Shown one piece after another: positions 34,842 through 44,412 of a stretch of 64,000 nt of DNA; the first letter of the stretch is position 1, and each line of letters begins with the position of its first letter. Where the stretch lies: positions 930,001 through 994,000 of the forward strand of contig NZ_JACHNE010000001.1 of assembly GCF_014205255.1 (NCBI RefSeq). Direction: 5' to 3'. The stretch comes from Streptomyces caelestis (GTDB lineage: Bacteria; Actinomycetota; Actinomycetes; Streptomycetales; Streptomycetaceae). Both the position numbers and the translations under genes were made by a program. Below the pieces are notes generated by a model. That model saw only the letters and a program-made list of their open reading frames with translations. It had not been told where the DNA came from and did not search any database.

Positions 34842-35815
34842 CCGGCCGTCCCCGAGCGCGAGCCGGCGAGGCGGCCGAACACCTGCTCAAGGCCGACCGG
34901 CTGGACGCGTACGTCCTTGATGGCGCCGGCGGGCCACAGCCGGGACAGCTCCCGTAGCGAGTCGGCCGTCCACTCGGTGACCTCGAACTCGGTTCGCCAC
35001 AGGGCCTCACCGGACGCCCGTTCGCTGGAGACCACCCGGATGCCGAGGCCGCCGACGGCCTCGGCACCCGCCTCGGGGTGGGGCAGGTCGGACAGCACCA
35101 CGACCGTGGTGGCGCCGCCGCTCTGCTCCAGCAGGTCCGTCAGCGGCAGGTCATGGGTGACGCGCCCGCCGCGCAGGATCACCACGCGGGAGGCGAGTCG
35201 CTCGATGTCCTGGAGGTTGTGGCTGGTGAGCAAGACGCCTACGCCTTCGTCGGGCAGCTTGGCCACGACCGAGCGCAGTCGTTCCGCCTCCAGCGGGTCC
35301 AGGCCCACGGTGGGCTCGTCGAGCATCATCAGCGCCGGGCGGGCCATGAGGCCGACCGCGAGGTGCAACCGCTGCTTCATGCCCTTGCTGAACGTGCCGA
35401 CGGAGCGCTCCGCGACGTCGAGCAGACCCACGGACGCCAGCGCGTCGCGCGCGGTGGCGGGCAGGGACTTGGTGGGCAGGCCCGACAGGGAACCGAACAG
35501 GACGGCGTTGTCGAGGGCCGACAGCCTCGGGTAGAGCCCGCGGTCGCCGCCGAATACCACGGAGATCCGGCGGCGGACCGCTCTCGGATCCTCCGCCACG
35601 TCCAGGCCGTCGACCAGGACCCGGCCCCGGGTCGCGGTCAGCAGGGTGGCGACGATGCGCAGCAGGGTGGTCTTACCGGCGCCGTTGACGCCCAGCAGTC
35701 CGACGATCTCGCCGCGGCCGACGATGAAGGACACCTCCGACAGGGCGGTGATGACCTTCTTCTTGTCGACGTAGTCACGGCCCACGCCGTCCACGAGCAG
35801 TGCCGGCCCGGTCAC
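34838..35815 (-). CDS. ABC transporter ATP-binding protein
   Basis: The GTG at 35815 overlaps the FemAB-like gene's stop (GTGA) and gives 325 residues. Walker A is GVNGAGKTT, the signature is FSKGMKQRL, Walker B is [13 protein letters not shown] and the switch histidine is in LTSHNLQD. The C-terminal about 90 residues form the extension usual in DrrA-like drug-export ATPases. It works with the next two permease genes. Confidence 0.92.
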   Translation of the reverse strand: MTGPALLVDGVGRDYVDKKKVITALSEVSFIVGRGEIVGLLGVNGAGKTTLLRIVATLLTATRGRVLVDGLDVAEDPRAVRRRISVVFGGDRGLYPRLSALDNAVLFGSLSGLPTKSLPATARDALASVGLLDVAERSVGTFSKGMKQRLHLAVGLMARPALMMLDEPTVGLDPLEAERLRSVVAKLPDEGVGVLLTSHNLQDIERLASRVVILRGGRVTHDLPLTDLLEQSGGATTVVVLSDLPHPEAGAEAVGGLGIRVVSSERASGEALWRTEFEVTEWTADSLRELSRLWPAGAIKDVRVQPVGLEQVFGRLAGSRSGTAG

Positions 35816-36960
35816 CGCGCTCCCTCCCACGCGGCGGGCGCCTCCCAGGCGGAGGTCCACGGCTGCTGCCACTCGTCCGCCGGAAGGGCGCGCCGGCCGA
35901 AGCGGCGCAGCCACTCGGAGGTGTCCGCGGGGGCCACCTCGGGGCGGGGCGCGGAGGGGAGCGGCAGCGCAACCGCCCACAGCGGGCTCAGGCGGGCGCC
36001 GCGGGCCACCTTCGCCTGATACGTCTCCATGCCGAGGTGCAGCACTCTCAGGCCCCGCCGGTGCATGTATTCAATGGGCAGGTAGTAGCAGAGCGCATAG
36101 TACTCGAAGGCTTTCCCGGTCTGTGCGTAGTCGAAGCCGACCGCGCGCGCGTACAGCACATCGCCGAATTCGTACATGAGCGAGAAGCCGACCAGTCGAC
36201 CGGATCTGCGCGCCGTAAAAACTCTTGAATACTTTCCGAGCATCTCGACCTGCCCGGCGAGATATTCCCGCATCCCTTCGTCCCGCGCTTCATGGCCGTA
36301 TTTCCGCTGGAGCTGGCCCAGTAGCGGTGCGGCCTCCTGGTGGCAGTCCTCCAGATTTTCCACGTCCAGCTCGTACTCGGCCGACCGGAAGGCGGAGAAC
36401 TCATGGCGGACGGCAATCCTCCGCTTACTGCTGAGATTCTGCAGATACCCCTCGAAGGAGGCGCCTTCGGTCACCACGGCGGCCTCGGCGCCGTCCAGGG
36501 CGACGGCCGCACCGTGCTCCCACAGCCGCCGGGCGGTGCGGGTGGTCACGAAGGGGAACAGCAGGCCGCGCTCCCCCCGGGCCTCGGCCCGGTTCCGCGC
36601 CGCGGCCAGCAACGCATCCATGCCGGCGTCCCCGTCGGCGGCCGCGGGCAGTTCGAACCGGTAGCCGCGGCGGGACCCCGCCAGCGCCCAACCGCCGTCC
36701 AGACCAAGCAGGTCAAGATGACGGCTGCGCGCGTAGAACGGGTTGTACTCGACGTCCACGTCATAGACCGGGAGGGCGCCGACCAGTCGGTCGCCCCGAC
36801 AGGCGAGGAAGTACTCCACGCCGGCTCCGGGCTCCCGCTCGACCGAGCCGAGCCATGCATGCGACGTGTAGAGGCCCCCGGGGGCGGCGAGGGTGTCCCA
36901 CTCCGCCGCCGCGACATCCGCCAGGGACGGCACGGCGCACACCTTGACCGTGACCGACAA
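35812..36960 (-). CDS. FemAB-like/GNAT-fold transferase (copy 1)
   Basis: This 382-residue protein is of the 'peptidogalycan biosynthesis'/BioF2-like acetyltransferase group, with two GNAT-like halves. The TTG start has GGGGGAT upstream. Visible family segments are AAEWDTLAAPGGLYTSHAWL, GDRLVGALPVYDV, and the C-terminal YALCYYLPIEYMHRRGL plus HLGMETYQAKVARGA. Relatives in nucleoside and peptide antibiotic clusters use aminoacyl-tRNA to add an amino acid to an amine; others are acetyltransferases. It heads the minus-strand hybrid-cluster operon. A paralogue with the same layout closes the plus-strand operon at 44413-45546. The acceptor is unknown. Confidence 0.78.
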   Translation of the reverse strand: MSVTVKVCAVPSLADVAAAEWDTLAAPGGLYTSHAWLGSVEREPGAGVEYFLACRGDRLVGALPVYDVDVEYNPFYARSRHLDLLGLDGGWALAGSRRGYRFELPAAADGDAGMDALLAAARNRAEARGERGLLFPFVTTRTARRLWEHGAAVALDGAEAAVVTEGASFEGYLQNLSSKRRIAVRHEFSAFRSAEYELDVENLEDCHQEAAPLLGQLQRKYGHEARDEGMREYLAGQVEMLGKYSRVFTARRSGRLVGFSLMYEFGDVLYARAVGFDYAQTGKAFEYYALCYYLPIEYMHRRGLRVLHLGMETYQAKVARGARLSPLWAVALPLPSAPRPEVAPADTSEWLRRFGRRALPADEWQQPWTSAWEAPAAWEGAR

Positions 36961-37331
36961 GGCGCATCCCCCTTAGCTCGCCATGGTTCATCACTGAGGA
37001 AATCGTCGAGGATTCCGCCCCCAGGAAGGAAACCCCGAGCAAGGAAAAAAGGAGTAAGCGCCCCCCGACAGAACGCATGCTAACCGGGCGACAACCAGAC
37101 TGACAGTGAGTCAGGTCACACGACACCTGTATGCACCAATTGCCCGCAATGCCAGCCAGCCGGCGTTTTAATTCATCGTTCAACAATAATCTCTGGAATA
37201 GTAATTACTTGCCTCGGCCGAGCGTGGATGCTTAACTCCCCGAGGAGTGTCGACCGGGAAACACGCATGTACGGACGGTCCAAGACCTGGGGGGAATCAT
37301 CGACGGCGACCGCACGCCTGCGACCAATCCA
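36961..37331. promoter_or_regulatory. Divergent promoter region of the hybrid cluster
   Basis: This 370-bp gap separates the minus-strand assembly-line operon from the plus-strand precursor operon, so it should contain both promoters. The part at 37150-37215 is markedly AT-rich for this genome and contains the 10-bp palindrome AGTAATTACT (37200-37209). No cluster-specific regulator gene was found between 20 and 45 kb. Confidence 0.4.
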
Positions 37332-38345
37332 GTGGTCTACGCGGCGCTCACCGAGGAACTCCTTCAGCATTCCCTCCCCGTGCTCCGACAGGGCTTGGGA
37401 TCCTTAGTCGAACTCCGGCCCTGGCAGCAGGCGCCGGAGCGCGGCGGGATCCTGCTGATGGCCCCGCACGAGCTCTCCCCCGCCCAGCGGTCGTCGGTGC
37501 TGCGGTCCGCCGAGTGGTCCTGGGTCCATCTGACCTCCGCCGGCGCCGACTTCATGGACCTCGCCGCCTGGTCGGCCGATACCCTGCTCACCCGCAGCTG
37601 GCGCTGCTACGCCGCGCCGCTCACCGAGTACGCCCTGCACGCCGTACTGACCCATGAATGGCGCGGCGGGGCACCCTGGCAGGAGCGGGACACCCGCCCG
37701 ACGCCGACCCCCGACGCCCCCCCGGTCCCGGCCGGGGCGAGCACCGGAGACGGGGCCGGGCTGTGGGGCGCCGACGTCACCATCGCCGGATGGGGGGCCG
37801 TGGGCCGGCGCCTGGCCGGTGTCTTCGACGCCCTCGGCGCCAGGGTGACCGTCCTGCGGCGACGGCCGGAGTCCCAGCCGGGCTCCCGGATCACGCAGAC
37901 CGCCGACCTGCGGCGGGCCCTCGACGCCGACCACCTGGTGGTGGCGCTGCCGCTGACCGACGGCACCCGCCAGCTATTCGACCGGGCCGCCCTCGACCGG
38001 GCCCGCCCGGGCCTGCACCTGGTTAACGTCTCCCGCGCGGCCATCGTCGACCAGGACGCGCTCACCGAACTGTGCGCGGCTGGGCGGCTGTTCGCCACCC
38101 TGGACGTCACCGAACCGGAGCCGCTGCCCCTGGACCATCCGCTGCGGCGGCTGCCCGGCGTCCGGCTTTCTCCGCACGTGGCGTGGCGCAGCCGCGCCAG
38201 CGACTGCGCGTTCGCCGAGGACTTCGCCACCGTCTGGCAGGCGCTCGCCCGCCCCGGTACGCCCGTCCCCGGCACCGTGGCGGCGACCAGAGACACATAC
38301 GCCCGAGCCGCCGTCCGAGGCACCCTCACGGCGGGCCGGTCATGA
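37332..38345 (+). CDS. D-isomer-specific 2-hydroxyacid dehydrogenase family protein
   Basis: This 337-residue protein has the NAD-binding loop IAGWGAVGRRLAG (about residue 150) and the family's catalytic arginine (NVSRAAIVD), glutamate (DVTEPEPLPLDHPL) and histidine (LSPHVAW). The family reduces 2-keto acids to D-hydroxy acids or the reverse. The GTG start has no clear ribosome binding site and no better in-frame start lies upstream, so the N-terminus is uncertain. As first gene of an operon that also encodes an arginine oxidase and a 2-keto-acid-type methyltransferase, it may reduce an arginine-derived 2-keto acid or imine (inference). Confidence 0.8.
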   Translation: MVYAALTEELLQHSLPVLRQGLGSLVELRPWQQAPERGGILLMAPHELSPAQRSSVLRSAEWSWVHLTSAGADFMDLAAWSADTLLTRSWRCYAAPLTEYALHAVLTHEWRGGAPWQERDTRPTPTPDAPPVPAGASTGDGAGLWGADVTIAGWGAVGRRLAGVFDALGARVTVLRRRPESQPGSRITQTADLRRALDADHLVVALPLTDGTRQLFDRAALDRARPGLHLVNVSRAAIVDQDALTELCAAGRLFATLDVTEPEPLPLDHPLRRLPGVRLSPHVAWRSRASDCAFAEDFATVWQALARPGTPVPGTVAATRDTYARAAVRGTLTAGRS

Positions 38346-38398
38346 CCGACTCCCACCCCACCACCCGCAACGGCGCCCAGACGACAGGCCGATCATGA
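38342..38398 (+). CDS. 18-codon coupled mini-ORF
   Basis: An ATG at 38342 overlaps the dehydrogenase stop (ATGA) and opens an 18-codon frame, MTDSHPTTRNGAQTTGRS. Its TGA overlaps the ATG of the ATP-grasp gene (ATGA again). The double overlap is tidy enough to suggest real translation, either as a coupling spacer or as a small peptide substrate. The composition is hydrophilic with no cysteine. No strong ribosome binding site is present. It could also be chance. Confidence 0.35.
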   Translation: MTDSHPTTRNGAQTTGRS

Positions 38399-39648
38399 CA
38401 ACCTCACCCACCCCCCACCCAGCGGCACCGCTCACCCCGAACCCGCTGGCGGTGATCCTGCACTCACGACAGCCGCTCACCACCGACCCGGCTGTCACCT
38501 TCGACCCCGCGCGCTGGGAGACGGTTGTCCTCACCGATTCCGGGACCGACCCGGTCCTGCGCGAGGACGCGCCCGGCGAGGCCCCGACTGTGCACCGGGC
38601 GCCGCGCGACCGTTGGGCCGAGACGATCCGCCAGCTGGCCGGGGACCGGCCGGTGCAGATCGTCACCAACGACGAGTACTGCCTGATCAGCTGCGCCGAG
38701 CTGCGCGCGGAGTCCGCCCTGCCCCCCCGGCACCCGGCACAGCCCGCGCACTACATCGACAAGGTACTGATGAAGGAACGCCTCGCGGCGGCCGGCGTGC
38801 GCGTCCCGCGCTTCCTGGCCCTGGACGAGGCGCTCGACGCCACCCGGGGCGCCTGCGAGCCGGATCCGGAGGGCCTCACTGAACTCGTCACCGCGCGCAT
38901 CGGCGTGCCGGCCGTGGCCAAGCCCCGACGAGAGGCCAACTCCCGGGGCGTGAGCATCCTGCGCACACGGGAGGAACTGCGGGACTGGCTCGCCGGGCAC
39001 AAGGGCGAGCGCGGCTGGCAGATCGAGGAGTACCTCGACGGCACCTTCCACCACGTCAACAGCCTGGTCCGGGACGGAGTGGCCACCCCGGTGCAGACCG
39101 GCACCTACCTCGGCCCGCTGCTCGACCTGCCCTCCGGCCGCCGGCTCGGCGGCTGGACCATCCCGCACGACAGCGAGCTCGCCCGCCGCGCCCACGCGCT
39201 CAACCACGAGGTGGTCACCGCGCTGGGAGGCGAGGGGGCGTTCGTCGTGCACACGGAGTTCGCCGTCACGGGCGACGACGAGCTCGTCGTCGTGGAGGTC
39301 GCCGGGCGCGCCCCCGGCGCCCTGGTCTCCGAACTGGCCCGGCTGCACGCGGGCCTGAACCTGGAGGAGGTGAACCTCGCCCTCCAGGCCGGACTCCCCG
39401 TCCCCGAGCCGCACTCGACCGGCACCGAGGCGGCCTGGGTGTGGATCCCCGTCATGCCGGGCGAGCGCTACCGGCACGCCCCGGACATGACGAGCGAGCG
39501 GCTCGTGCACGTCCGGCAGGCCGCCCGGCAGACCCATACCGGCGCCTCGGGCGCGATCGGCGTCTCGGTGCTGCTGTGGCACACCGACCCGGGCGTCCTG
39601 GCCGTCGACGTGCGCACCGCGGCCACCGCCGCGTGGTGCGGCGCCTGA
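38395..39648 (+). CDS. ATP-grasp ligase (third copy)
   Basis: This 417-residue protein has the ATP-grasp plan: AVAKPRREANSRGV for nucleotide binding, WQIEEYLDGTFHHVNSLV, and an acidic VVVEVAGRAPGALVSEL segment. The last replaces the usual ExNPR metal motif by ExAGR, a variation seen in the carboxylate-amine ligase subgroup. It probably activates a carboxylate as acyl phosphate for amide formation. It lies between the dehydrogenase-like gene and the HpaB-like oxygenase in one plus-strand operon, so it likely handles a building block of the hybrid product. Confidence 0.82.
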   Translation: MTTSPTPHPAAPLTPNPLAVILHSRQPLTTDPAVTFDPARWETVVLTDSGTDPVLREDAPGEAPTVHRAPRDRWAETIRQLAGDRPVQIVTNDEYCLISCAELRAESALPPRHPAQPAHYIDKVLMKERLAAAGVRVPRFLALDEALDATRGACEPDPEGLTELVTARIGVPAVAKPRREANSRGVSILRTREELRDWLAGHKGERGWQIEEYLDGTFHHVNSLVRDGVATPVQTGTYLGPLLDLPSGRRLGGWTIPHDSELARRAHALNHEVVTALGGEGAFVVHTEFAVTGDDELVVVEVAGRAPGALVSELARLHAGLNLEEVNLALQAGLPVPEPHSTGTEAAWVWIPVMPGERYRHAPDMTSERLVHVRQAARQTHTGASGAIGVSVLLWHTDPGVLAVDVRTAATAAWCGA

Positions 39649-39694
39649 CCCGCGCCGCCGCTTCCCGACCACCCCAGCGCAACTTGGAGAACCC

Positions 39695-41122
39695 ATGGCC
39701 ACCAGCACCGCACCGCCGAATGGAATCCGGACCGGCGAGTCGTACCTGGGCGGCCTGGCCGACGGCCGACGGGTGCACCTCGCCGGCAGGCTCGTCGCCG
39801 ACCTGGCCCAAGACCCGGCGACGGAGGGAATGGCCCACTTCCTCGCAAACCTGCTCGACGCGCACCACCCGGACGGCGGTCTGACCGGCGCGGACGGGCA
39901 CCCCCTCGCCTACTCCCTGGCCGGCTCCGGCGACCAGGTCCGCGAGCGGGGCCGCGCCTTCGCCCGCACGGCCCGGCTGAGCGGCGGACTGATGGGCCGC
40001 AGCCCGGACTTCGTCGCCACCGTCCTCACCGCCTGGGCGGGGGCGGCCGACCACTTCGGCCCGTACGCCGAGAACGTCCGCGCGTACTGGCGGCTGGCCC
40101 GCGCCTCGAACCTCGTCCTGACCCACGCCATCAGCGACCCGCCCGCCGACCGCCATCTGGGCCCCGGCCCCGACGGCGAAGTGCAGTCCCTGCGCGCGGT
40201 GCGAACCACCGAGGACGGCGTGGTGGTGCGCGGCGCCAAGATGCTCGCCACCCTGTCGCCGTTCGCGGACGACCTGGTGATCTACCCGTTCCGCCCGCTC
40301 GGCGAGACCGAGACCGATCAAGCCCTGTGCTTCGCCGTCCCGGTCGCCTCCCCCGGGCTGACCCTCTACTCCCGGCCCTCGTACGCTTCCGTTCCGGCCG
40401 GTGACGGGCCGTTCGCCAGCCGCTTCGACGAGCTGGACGCGGTCTGCCACTTCGACGACGTACTCGTGCCCTGGGACCGCGTGTTCATCCACGGCGACGT
40501 GGCCGCCGCCAACAACCTGCGTCCCGGCACCGACATGACGTCGTACGCCTGGCACCAGTCCGCCGTCCGCGCCTGGGTGAAGGCGGAGACGGTGTTCGAA
40601 CTCGCCGCACGGTGTGCGAAGGTCAGCGGACGGGACCGGCAGCCGGTCGTCCGACAGCAGCTGGGCGAACTCGCGGGCATCGTGGAGACGCTGCGCGGAC
40701 TCGTGGTCTCCGCGGAGACCAGCGCTCGGCCGAACGACTTCGGCCACCATGTCTGCGACTCCGTGCCCCTCGCCGCCGCCGGGATGCTGAACGCCCGGCT
40801 CTACCCGCGCGCGGTCGAGCTGCTGCAGGCTATTGCCAGCAGCGGCCTGGTGATGCACCCCGTGGCCTCCGACGAAGACCCCGGGGCCCCCAGCCACGCG
40901 TTCATGCATACCTACTTCGCCGGATCCGGCGTTGACGGCATCACCCACGGCCGGCTGCTGCGCGCCGCCGCCGACCTGACGATGAACCGCTTCGGCACCC
41001 GCCAAGCACTCTATGAACGGCTCTTCCTCGGTCCTCCCGAGGCGTTCCAGGGCAAGTTTTACGACCTGTTCACCGCCGGTCGCCGGGTCGACAGCCCGGT
41101 TCTCGACGGCCTCGACAGCTGA
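39695..41122 (+). CDS. HpaB-family FADH2-dependent monooxygenase
   Basis: This 475-residue protein is of the 4-hydroxyphenylacetate 3-hydroxylase/pyrrole-hydroxylase family. It shows THAISDPPADRH, VVVRGAKMLATLSPFADDLVIYP and the C-terminal helical domain with DITHG-like GVDGITHGRLL. These enzymes use free FADH2 from a separate reductase to hydroxylate aromatic rings or, in some pathways, to oxidise nitrogen or acyl groups. No reductase gene is adjacent. Because the cluster encodes no obvious aromatic precursor pathway, its substrate is an open question. Confidence 0.85.
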   Translation: MATSTAPPNGIRTGESYLGGLADGRRVHLAGRLVADLAQDPATEGMAHFLANLLDAHHPDGGLTGADGHPLAYSLAGSGDQVRERGRAFARTARLSGGLMGRSPDFVATVLTAWAGAADHFGPYAENVRAYWRLARASNLVLTHAISDPPADRHLGPGPDGEVQSLRAVRTTEDGVVVRGAKMLATLSPFADDLVIYPFRPLGETETDQALCFAVPVASPGLTLYSRPSYASVPAGDGPFASRFDELDAVCHFDDVLVPWDRVFIHGDVAAANNLRPGTDMTSYAWHQSAVRAWVKAETVFELAARCAKVSGRDRQPVVRQQLGELAGIVETLRGLVVSAETSARPNDFGHHVCDSVPLAAAGMLNARLYPRAVELLQAIASSGLVMHPVASDEDPGAPSHAFMHTYFAGSGVDGITHGRLLRAAADLTMNRFGTRQALYERLFLGPPEAFQGKFYDLFTAGRRVDSPVLDGLDS

Positions 41123-41193
41123 CACCCGACGGCGCCCGACCGGCGCCGGCCGCGTACCCATCGACGTACTCATCGACACCGATTGGATCTGCC

Positions 41194-42216
41194 ATGCCCA
41201 TTCGCGAGTCCCACCTCGTACGCGCTCTGGAGCCGTTCCGGGGCTACGTCCTGAGCACCATGATCTTCACGCTCCAGCAGTCCGGCCTCCAGGACGACTT
41301 CACCGCGGGCACTACCGTGGACGCCCTGGTCGAGGCCAAGGGGCTGGACCGGGCGCGCCTTGTCGCCATGGCCGACTACTGGGTCGCCGCCGGCCTGCTC
41401 GACCGCTCCGGTGACGGCATGCTCACCCTCACCGACCTCGCCCGCCAGTACGAGGCAGCCCGCCCCTGGTACGAGATGATGGTCGGCGGCTACGGCCAGA
41501 CCTTCCTGGCGCTCGGCGACCACCTGGCCCAGGGCACCGGCCCAGCTCCGCGGCGCGGCGGCTACGTCGGCAGCGGCAGCTGCGGCATCAGCATGCACGA
41601 CTCCCTCCCGCTGCTGCGCAAGCTGCTCGCCGAGGACGGCCGCGACTACCGGCGGCTGGTGGACCTCGGCTGCGGCAGCGGCGTCTACCTGACCGAACTG
41701 TGCGCCGACTACCCGGAGATGACGGCCGTCGGCATCGAGCCCGACGCCGACGGCGCCGCCGCCGCGCGGGAGTGGGTGGCGGGCCAGGCCACGGCGGACC
41801 GGGTGACGATCGAGCAGGTCGACGCGGTGCGGTGGATCGAGAACACCGAGGACAAGCCCGACCTCGCCGTGCTCGCCTTCGTCATCCACGAGGTGCTGGG
41901 ACAGGAGGGCGAGGAGGGCGTGCGCCACATGCTCACCAAGCTCTTCACCGAGTCTCCCGAGCTGACCCTCGCCATCATCGACATCGACCTGAAGTCCTCC
42001 GACCGCGAGGCCATGTCCCAGCCGCTGGCGCAGGCGTACTACAACGCGTATCTGCTGATGCACCCCTTCACCAGCCAGCGTCTGGAGACCAGGCAGTGGT
42101 GGGAAAAACTGTTCGCCGAGTGCGGGCTGAGCGTCGAGGCCTACGACACCACCGACCCCTCGATGGATTCCACCGGGTTCTGCGTCGGCTGGCTGCTGCG
42201 GAAGGCCGCCGCGTGA
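41194..42216 (+). CDS. SAM methyltransferase, 2-ketoarginine-methyltransferase-like
   Basis: This 340-residue class I methyltransferase has an N-terminal dimerisation/winged-helix region and motif I VDLGCGSGVYLTEL (about residue 152). The C-terminal part, including QAYYNAYLLMHPFTSQRLE, resembles MrsA/SyrC-type enzymes that C-methylate 2-ketoarginine at C3. Assignment to this subgroup is from remembered motif similarity, not a search. It fits the context: a PLP arginine oxidase two genes downstream would provide 2-ketoarginine. An O-methyltransferase role is the alternative. Confidence 0.72.
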   Translation: MPIRESHLVRALEPFRGYVLSTMIFTLQQSGLQDDFTAGTTVDALVEAKGLDRARLVAMADYWVAAGLLDRSGDGMLTLTDLARQYEAARPWYEMMVGGYGQTFLALGDHLAQGTGPAPRRGGYVGSGSCGISMHDSLPLLRKLLAEDGRDYRRLVDLGCGSGVYLTELCADYPEMTAVGIEPDADGAAAAREWVAGQATADRVTIEQVDAVRWIENTEDKPDLAVLAFVIHEVLGQEGEEGVRHMLTKLFTESPELTLAIIDIDLKSSDREAMSQPLAQAYYNAYLLMHPFTSQRLETRQWWEKLFAECGLSVEAYDTTDPSMDSTGFCVGWLLRKAAA

Positions 42217-43196
42217 GCGAGCATTACCGGCCCCGAGACAGCATGACCAAACCGCGGATCGCCTCCGGTCCGCGTACCTTCATGCGGCTGCCCTGGGTGG
42301 ATGATCCGCTTGAAGCCGTGGGCCGCGTCGACGTGGCGGTCGTAGGCGTGCCCACCGACTCGGCGGTCTCCTACCGCTCCGGGGCCCGCTTCGGGCCGGA
42401 GGCGATCCGTGCCGCCAGCATCCTGCTGCGCGACCACAACCCGGCGACCGGCGTGGACGTCACCCGAGTCCTGTCGATGGTCGACGCGGGCGACGCGCCC
42501 GTGGTCCCCGGCTATCACGAGCTGACCCTGGAACGGCTCGAGGCGTTCTTGGCGCCGCTGTACGAGCGGGGCATCGTGCCGCTGCTGCTGGGCGGCGATC
42601 ACAGCCTGGTGATGGCGGAGATGCGTGCCATGGCCCGCACCCTCGGGCCGGTGAGCGTCATCCATTTCGACGCGCACGGCGACGTCCTCGACGACTACTA
42701 CGGCGTCAAGCACTTCCACGGCACGATGTTCCGCCGCGGCGTGGAGGAAGGCGTGGTGGATCCCCACCACAGCGTCCAGGTCGGCATGCGCGGCTCGGTG
42801 CACCCCGACGACGTCGACTCCGGCAAGGCTCTCGGCTACGAGGTCATCGGCTGGGATGAGCTGGCCGTGACCTCGCCGCAGGAGTTCGGCCGGAGGGTGC
42901 GCGAAAGAGTGGGCGAGCGGCCCGTCATGGTGTCGTTCGACATCGACTTCATCGACCCGGCATACGCGCCGGGCACCGGCACCCCGGAAGTGGGCGGACC
43001 GAGCTCGTACCAGACCCTCCAGTACCTCAGGGCGCTCGGACCGCTGAACTACCGCAGCCTGGACATCGTCGAGGTTGCGCCGCCGTACGACCACGCGGAC
43101 GTCACCAGCCATGCCGCGTCCGTGGTCGCATTCGAACTGCTGGGACAGGTCGCGCTGCGCTCGCGCGCGACGGCAACGGGGGAGGAGACCCGATGA
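42213..43196 (+). CDS. Agmatinase/arginase-family ureohydrolase
   Basis: This 327-residue ureohydrolase starts at a GTG overlapping the methyltransferase stop (GTGA). An in-frame ATG ten codons later is the alternative. All manganese ligands are present: GGDHS, HFDAHGD, and SFDIDFIDPAYAPGTGTPE. The family hydrolyses a guanidinium group to an amine plus urea (agmatine, guanidinobutyrate, arginine). Co-translation with the arginine-oxidase and methyltransferase genes suggests it removes urea from a modified, arginine-derived intermediate. Its stop overlaps the next start (ATGA). Confidence 0.88.
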   Translation: MSEHYRPRDSMTKPRIASGPRTFMRLPWVDDPLEAVGRVDVAVVGVPTDSAVSYRSGARFGPEAIRAASILLRDHNPATGVDVTRVLSMVDAGDAPVVPGYHELTLERLEAFLAPLYERGIVPLLLGGDHSLVMAEMRAMARTLGPVSVIHFDAHGDVLDDYYGVKHFHGTMFRRGVEEGVVDPHHSVQVGMRGSVHPDDVDSGKALGYEVIGWDELAVTSPQEFGRRVRERVGERPVMVSFDIDFIDPAYAPGTGTPEVGGPSSYQTLQYLRALGPLNYRSLDIVEVAPPYDHADVTSHAASVVAFELLGQVALRSRATATGEETR

Positions 43197-44356
43197 CCTT
43201 CATATCCGGCGGGTCCGGGAAGGCCGTGCCAGGCCATGAGATGGGCCGGCGAAATCTGACCTCCATGGAGACCGACGCGCTGCTCGACGGGCTCAACGTG
43301 TCGGACGGGCATCCCCGGATGCCGCTGACCGAGTCGCAGCGCGCCATCGTGGAGAGCCTGCCGACCCTCTTCGACGAGGCCGAGAAGCGGGTTTTCGAGG
43401 AGGTCGAGGCGGAGACTCAGCAGGCGTTCCTGCACGCCATCGGACAGCGGCAGGCGCCCATCGGCACCGGCCGGCTGGTCAGCTGCTACTCGTCGTCCGT
43501 GGCGATGGACATCACGGCCCGCGCGCTCGCGCACCGCACCGGCACCGTCGCCCTGGTGCACCCGACCTTCGACAACATTCCGGACCTGCTCAAGGGCCGC
43601 GGCCTGAGGCTGCTGCCGGTGCCCGAGGCCGGCCTGGAGCGCGGCGAGCCCGAACTGCCGGACGAGGTCGGCGCGGTGTTCGTCACCACGCCGAACAACC
43701 CGACGGGCTGGGTGCTCTCCGAAGACGGGCTTCGCCGGCTCGCCGCGTTCTGCGCCCGCACGAACCGGGTGCTGGCCATGGACACCTGCTTCCGCGCGCA
43801 GGACACCCGGGCGCAGTACGACACCTACGCGATCCTGCAGGAGTCTGGCGCACAGTGGGTGGTCATCGAGGACACCGGCAAGCTGTGGCCGACCCTGGAG
43901 CTCAAGGCCGGGTTCCTGGCCTGGGGTGAGAACACCGATCTGCCGCTGCTCGATTACTTCAGTGACGTCCTGCTGTCGGTGTCGCCGCTGGTGCTGCTGA
44001 TGCTCACCAAGTTCGCCCAGGACGCCGAGGCGGGCGGCTACGCGGAGCTGCACGGGCTGATCGCCCGCAACCGGCGCGCGCTGGCCGAGGTCCTCGACGG
44101 CGGCCCCGTGACGCTCACCGACCCGAACGCCCGGATCAGCGTGGCCAGGGTGACGCTCCCGGAGGGCGGGCCGAACGCCCTCGCGCTCTACGAGGAGCTG
44201 GTGGCGCACGGCACCCATGTGCTGCCGTGCGGCCCGTTCCACTGGAACCGACCGGCGGACGGTGTGCGCCAAGTCCGGCTGGCCCTGGCACGCACCGAGG
44301 AGGACGTGGTCCGGGCGGCCCGCACCCTTCAGGACGCAGTGCGCGCGCACCTATAG
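43193..44356 (+). CDS. MppP-type PLP-dependent L-arginine oxidase
   Basis: This 387-residue fold-type I PLP protein has the layout of aminotransferases, with the unusual signature of the arginine oxidases MppP, RohP and Ind4: SCYSSSVAMDITARAL, VALVHPTFDNIPDLL, VTTPNNPTGWVL and the Schiff-base lysine in VVIEDTGKLWPTLELKAG (about residue 227). These enzymes use PLP and O2 to turn L-arginine into 2-keto, 4-hydroxy-2-keto or 4,5-dehydro products. Which outcome applies here cannot be told from sequence. The N-terminal segment that closes the active site in MppP is present as NLTSMETDALLDGLNVSDGH. Coupled to the upstream ureohydrolase by a four-base overlap. Confidence 0.85.
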   Translation: MTFISGGSGKAVPGHEMGRRNLTSMETDALLDGLNVSDGHPRMPLTESQRAIVESLPTLFDEAEKRVFEEVEAETQQAFLHAIGQRQAPIGTGRLVSCYSSSVAMDITARALAHRTGTVALVHPTFDNIPDLLKGRGLRLLPVPEAGLERGEPELPDEVGAVFVTTPNNPTGWVLSEDGLRRLAAFCARTNRVLAMDTCFRAQDTRAQYDTYAILQESGAQWVVIEDTGKLWPTLELKAGFLAWGENTDLPLLDYFSDVLLSVSPLVLLMLTKFAQDAEAGGYAELHGLIARNRRALAEVLDGGPVTLTDPNARISVARVTLPEGGPNALALYEELVAHGTHVLPCGPFHWNRPADGVRQVRLALARTEEDVVRAARTLQDAVRAHL

Positions 44357-44412
44357 CCGATGGGCGGCCCAGCCGCCTCCGTTCCTCTTGAACGACCCCG
44401 TGCACAGTTTGG

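Noticed and set aside
36761..37186. Minus-strand frame beginning with a signal-peptide-like stretch (RLLLFSLLGVSFLGAESS)
   Set aside because: It overlaps the FemAB-like gene in another frame for most of its length, has no ribosome binding site, and the downstream part has antisense-type composition.
37247..37657. Frame overlapping the start of the dehydrogenase-like gene, considered as its true N-terminus through a frameshift
   Set aside because: The dehydrogenase frame already starts at the normal beginning of the family's fold (VYAALTEEL), and the other frame has shadow-type composition.
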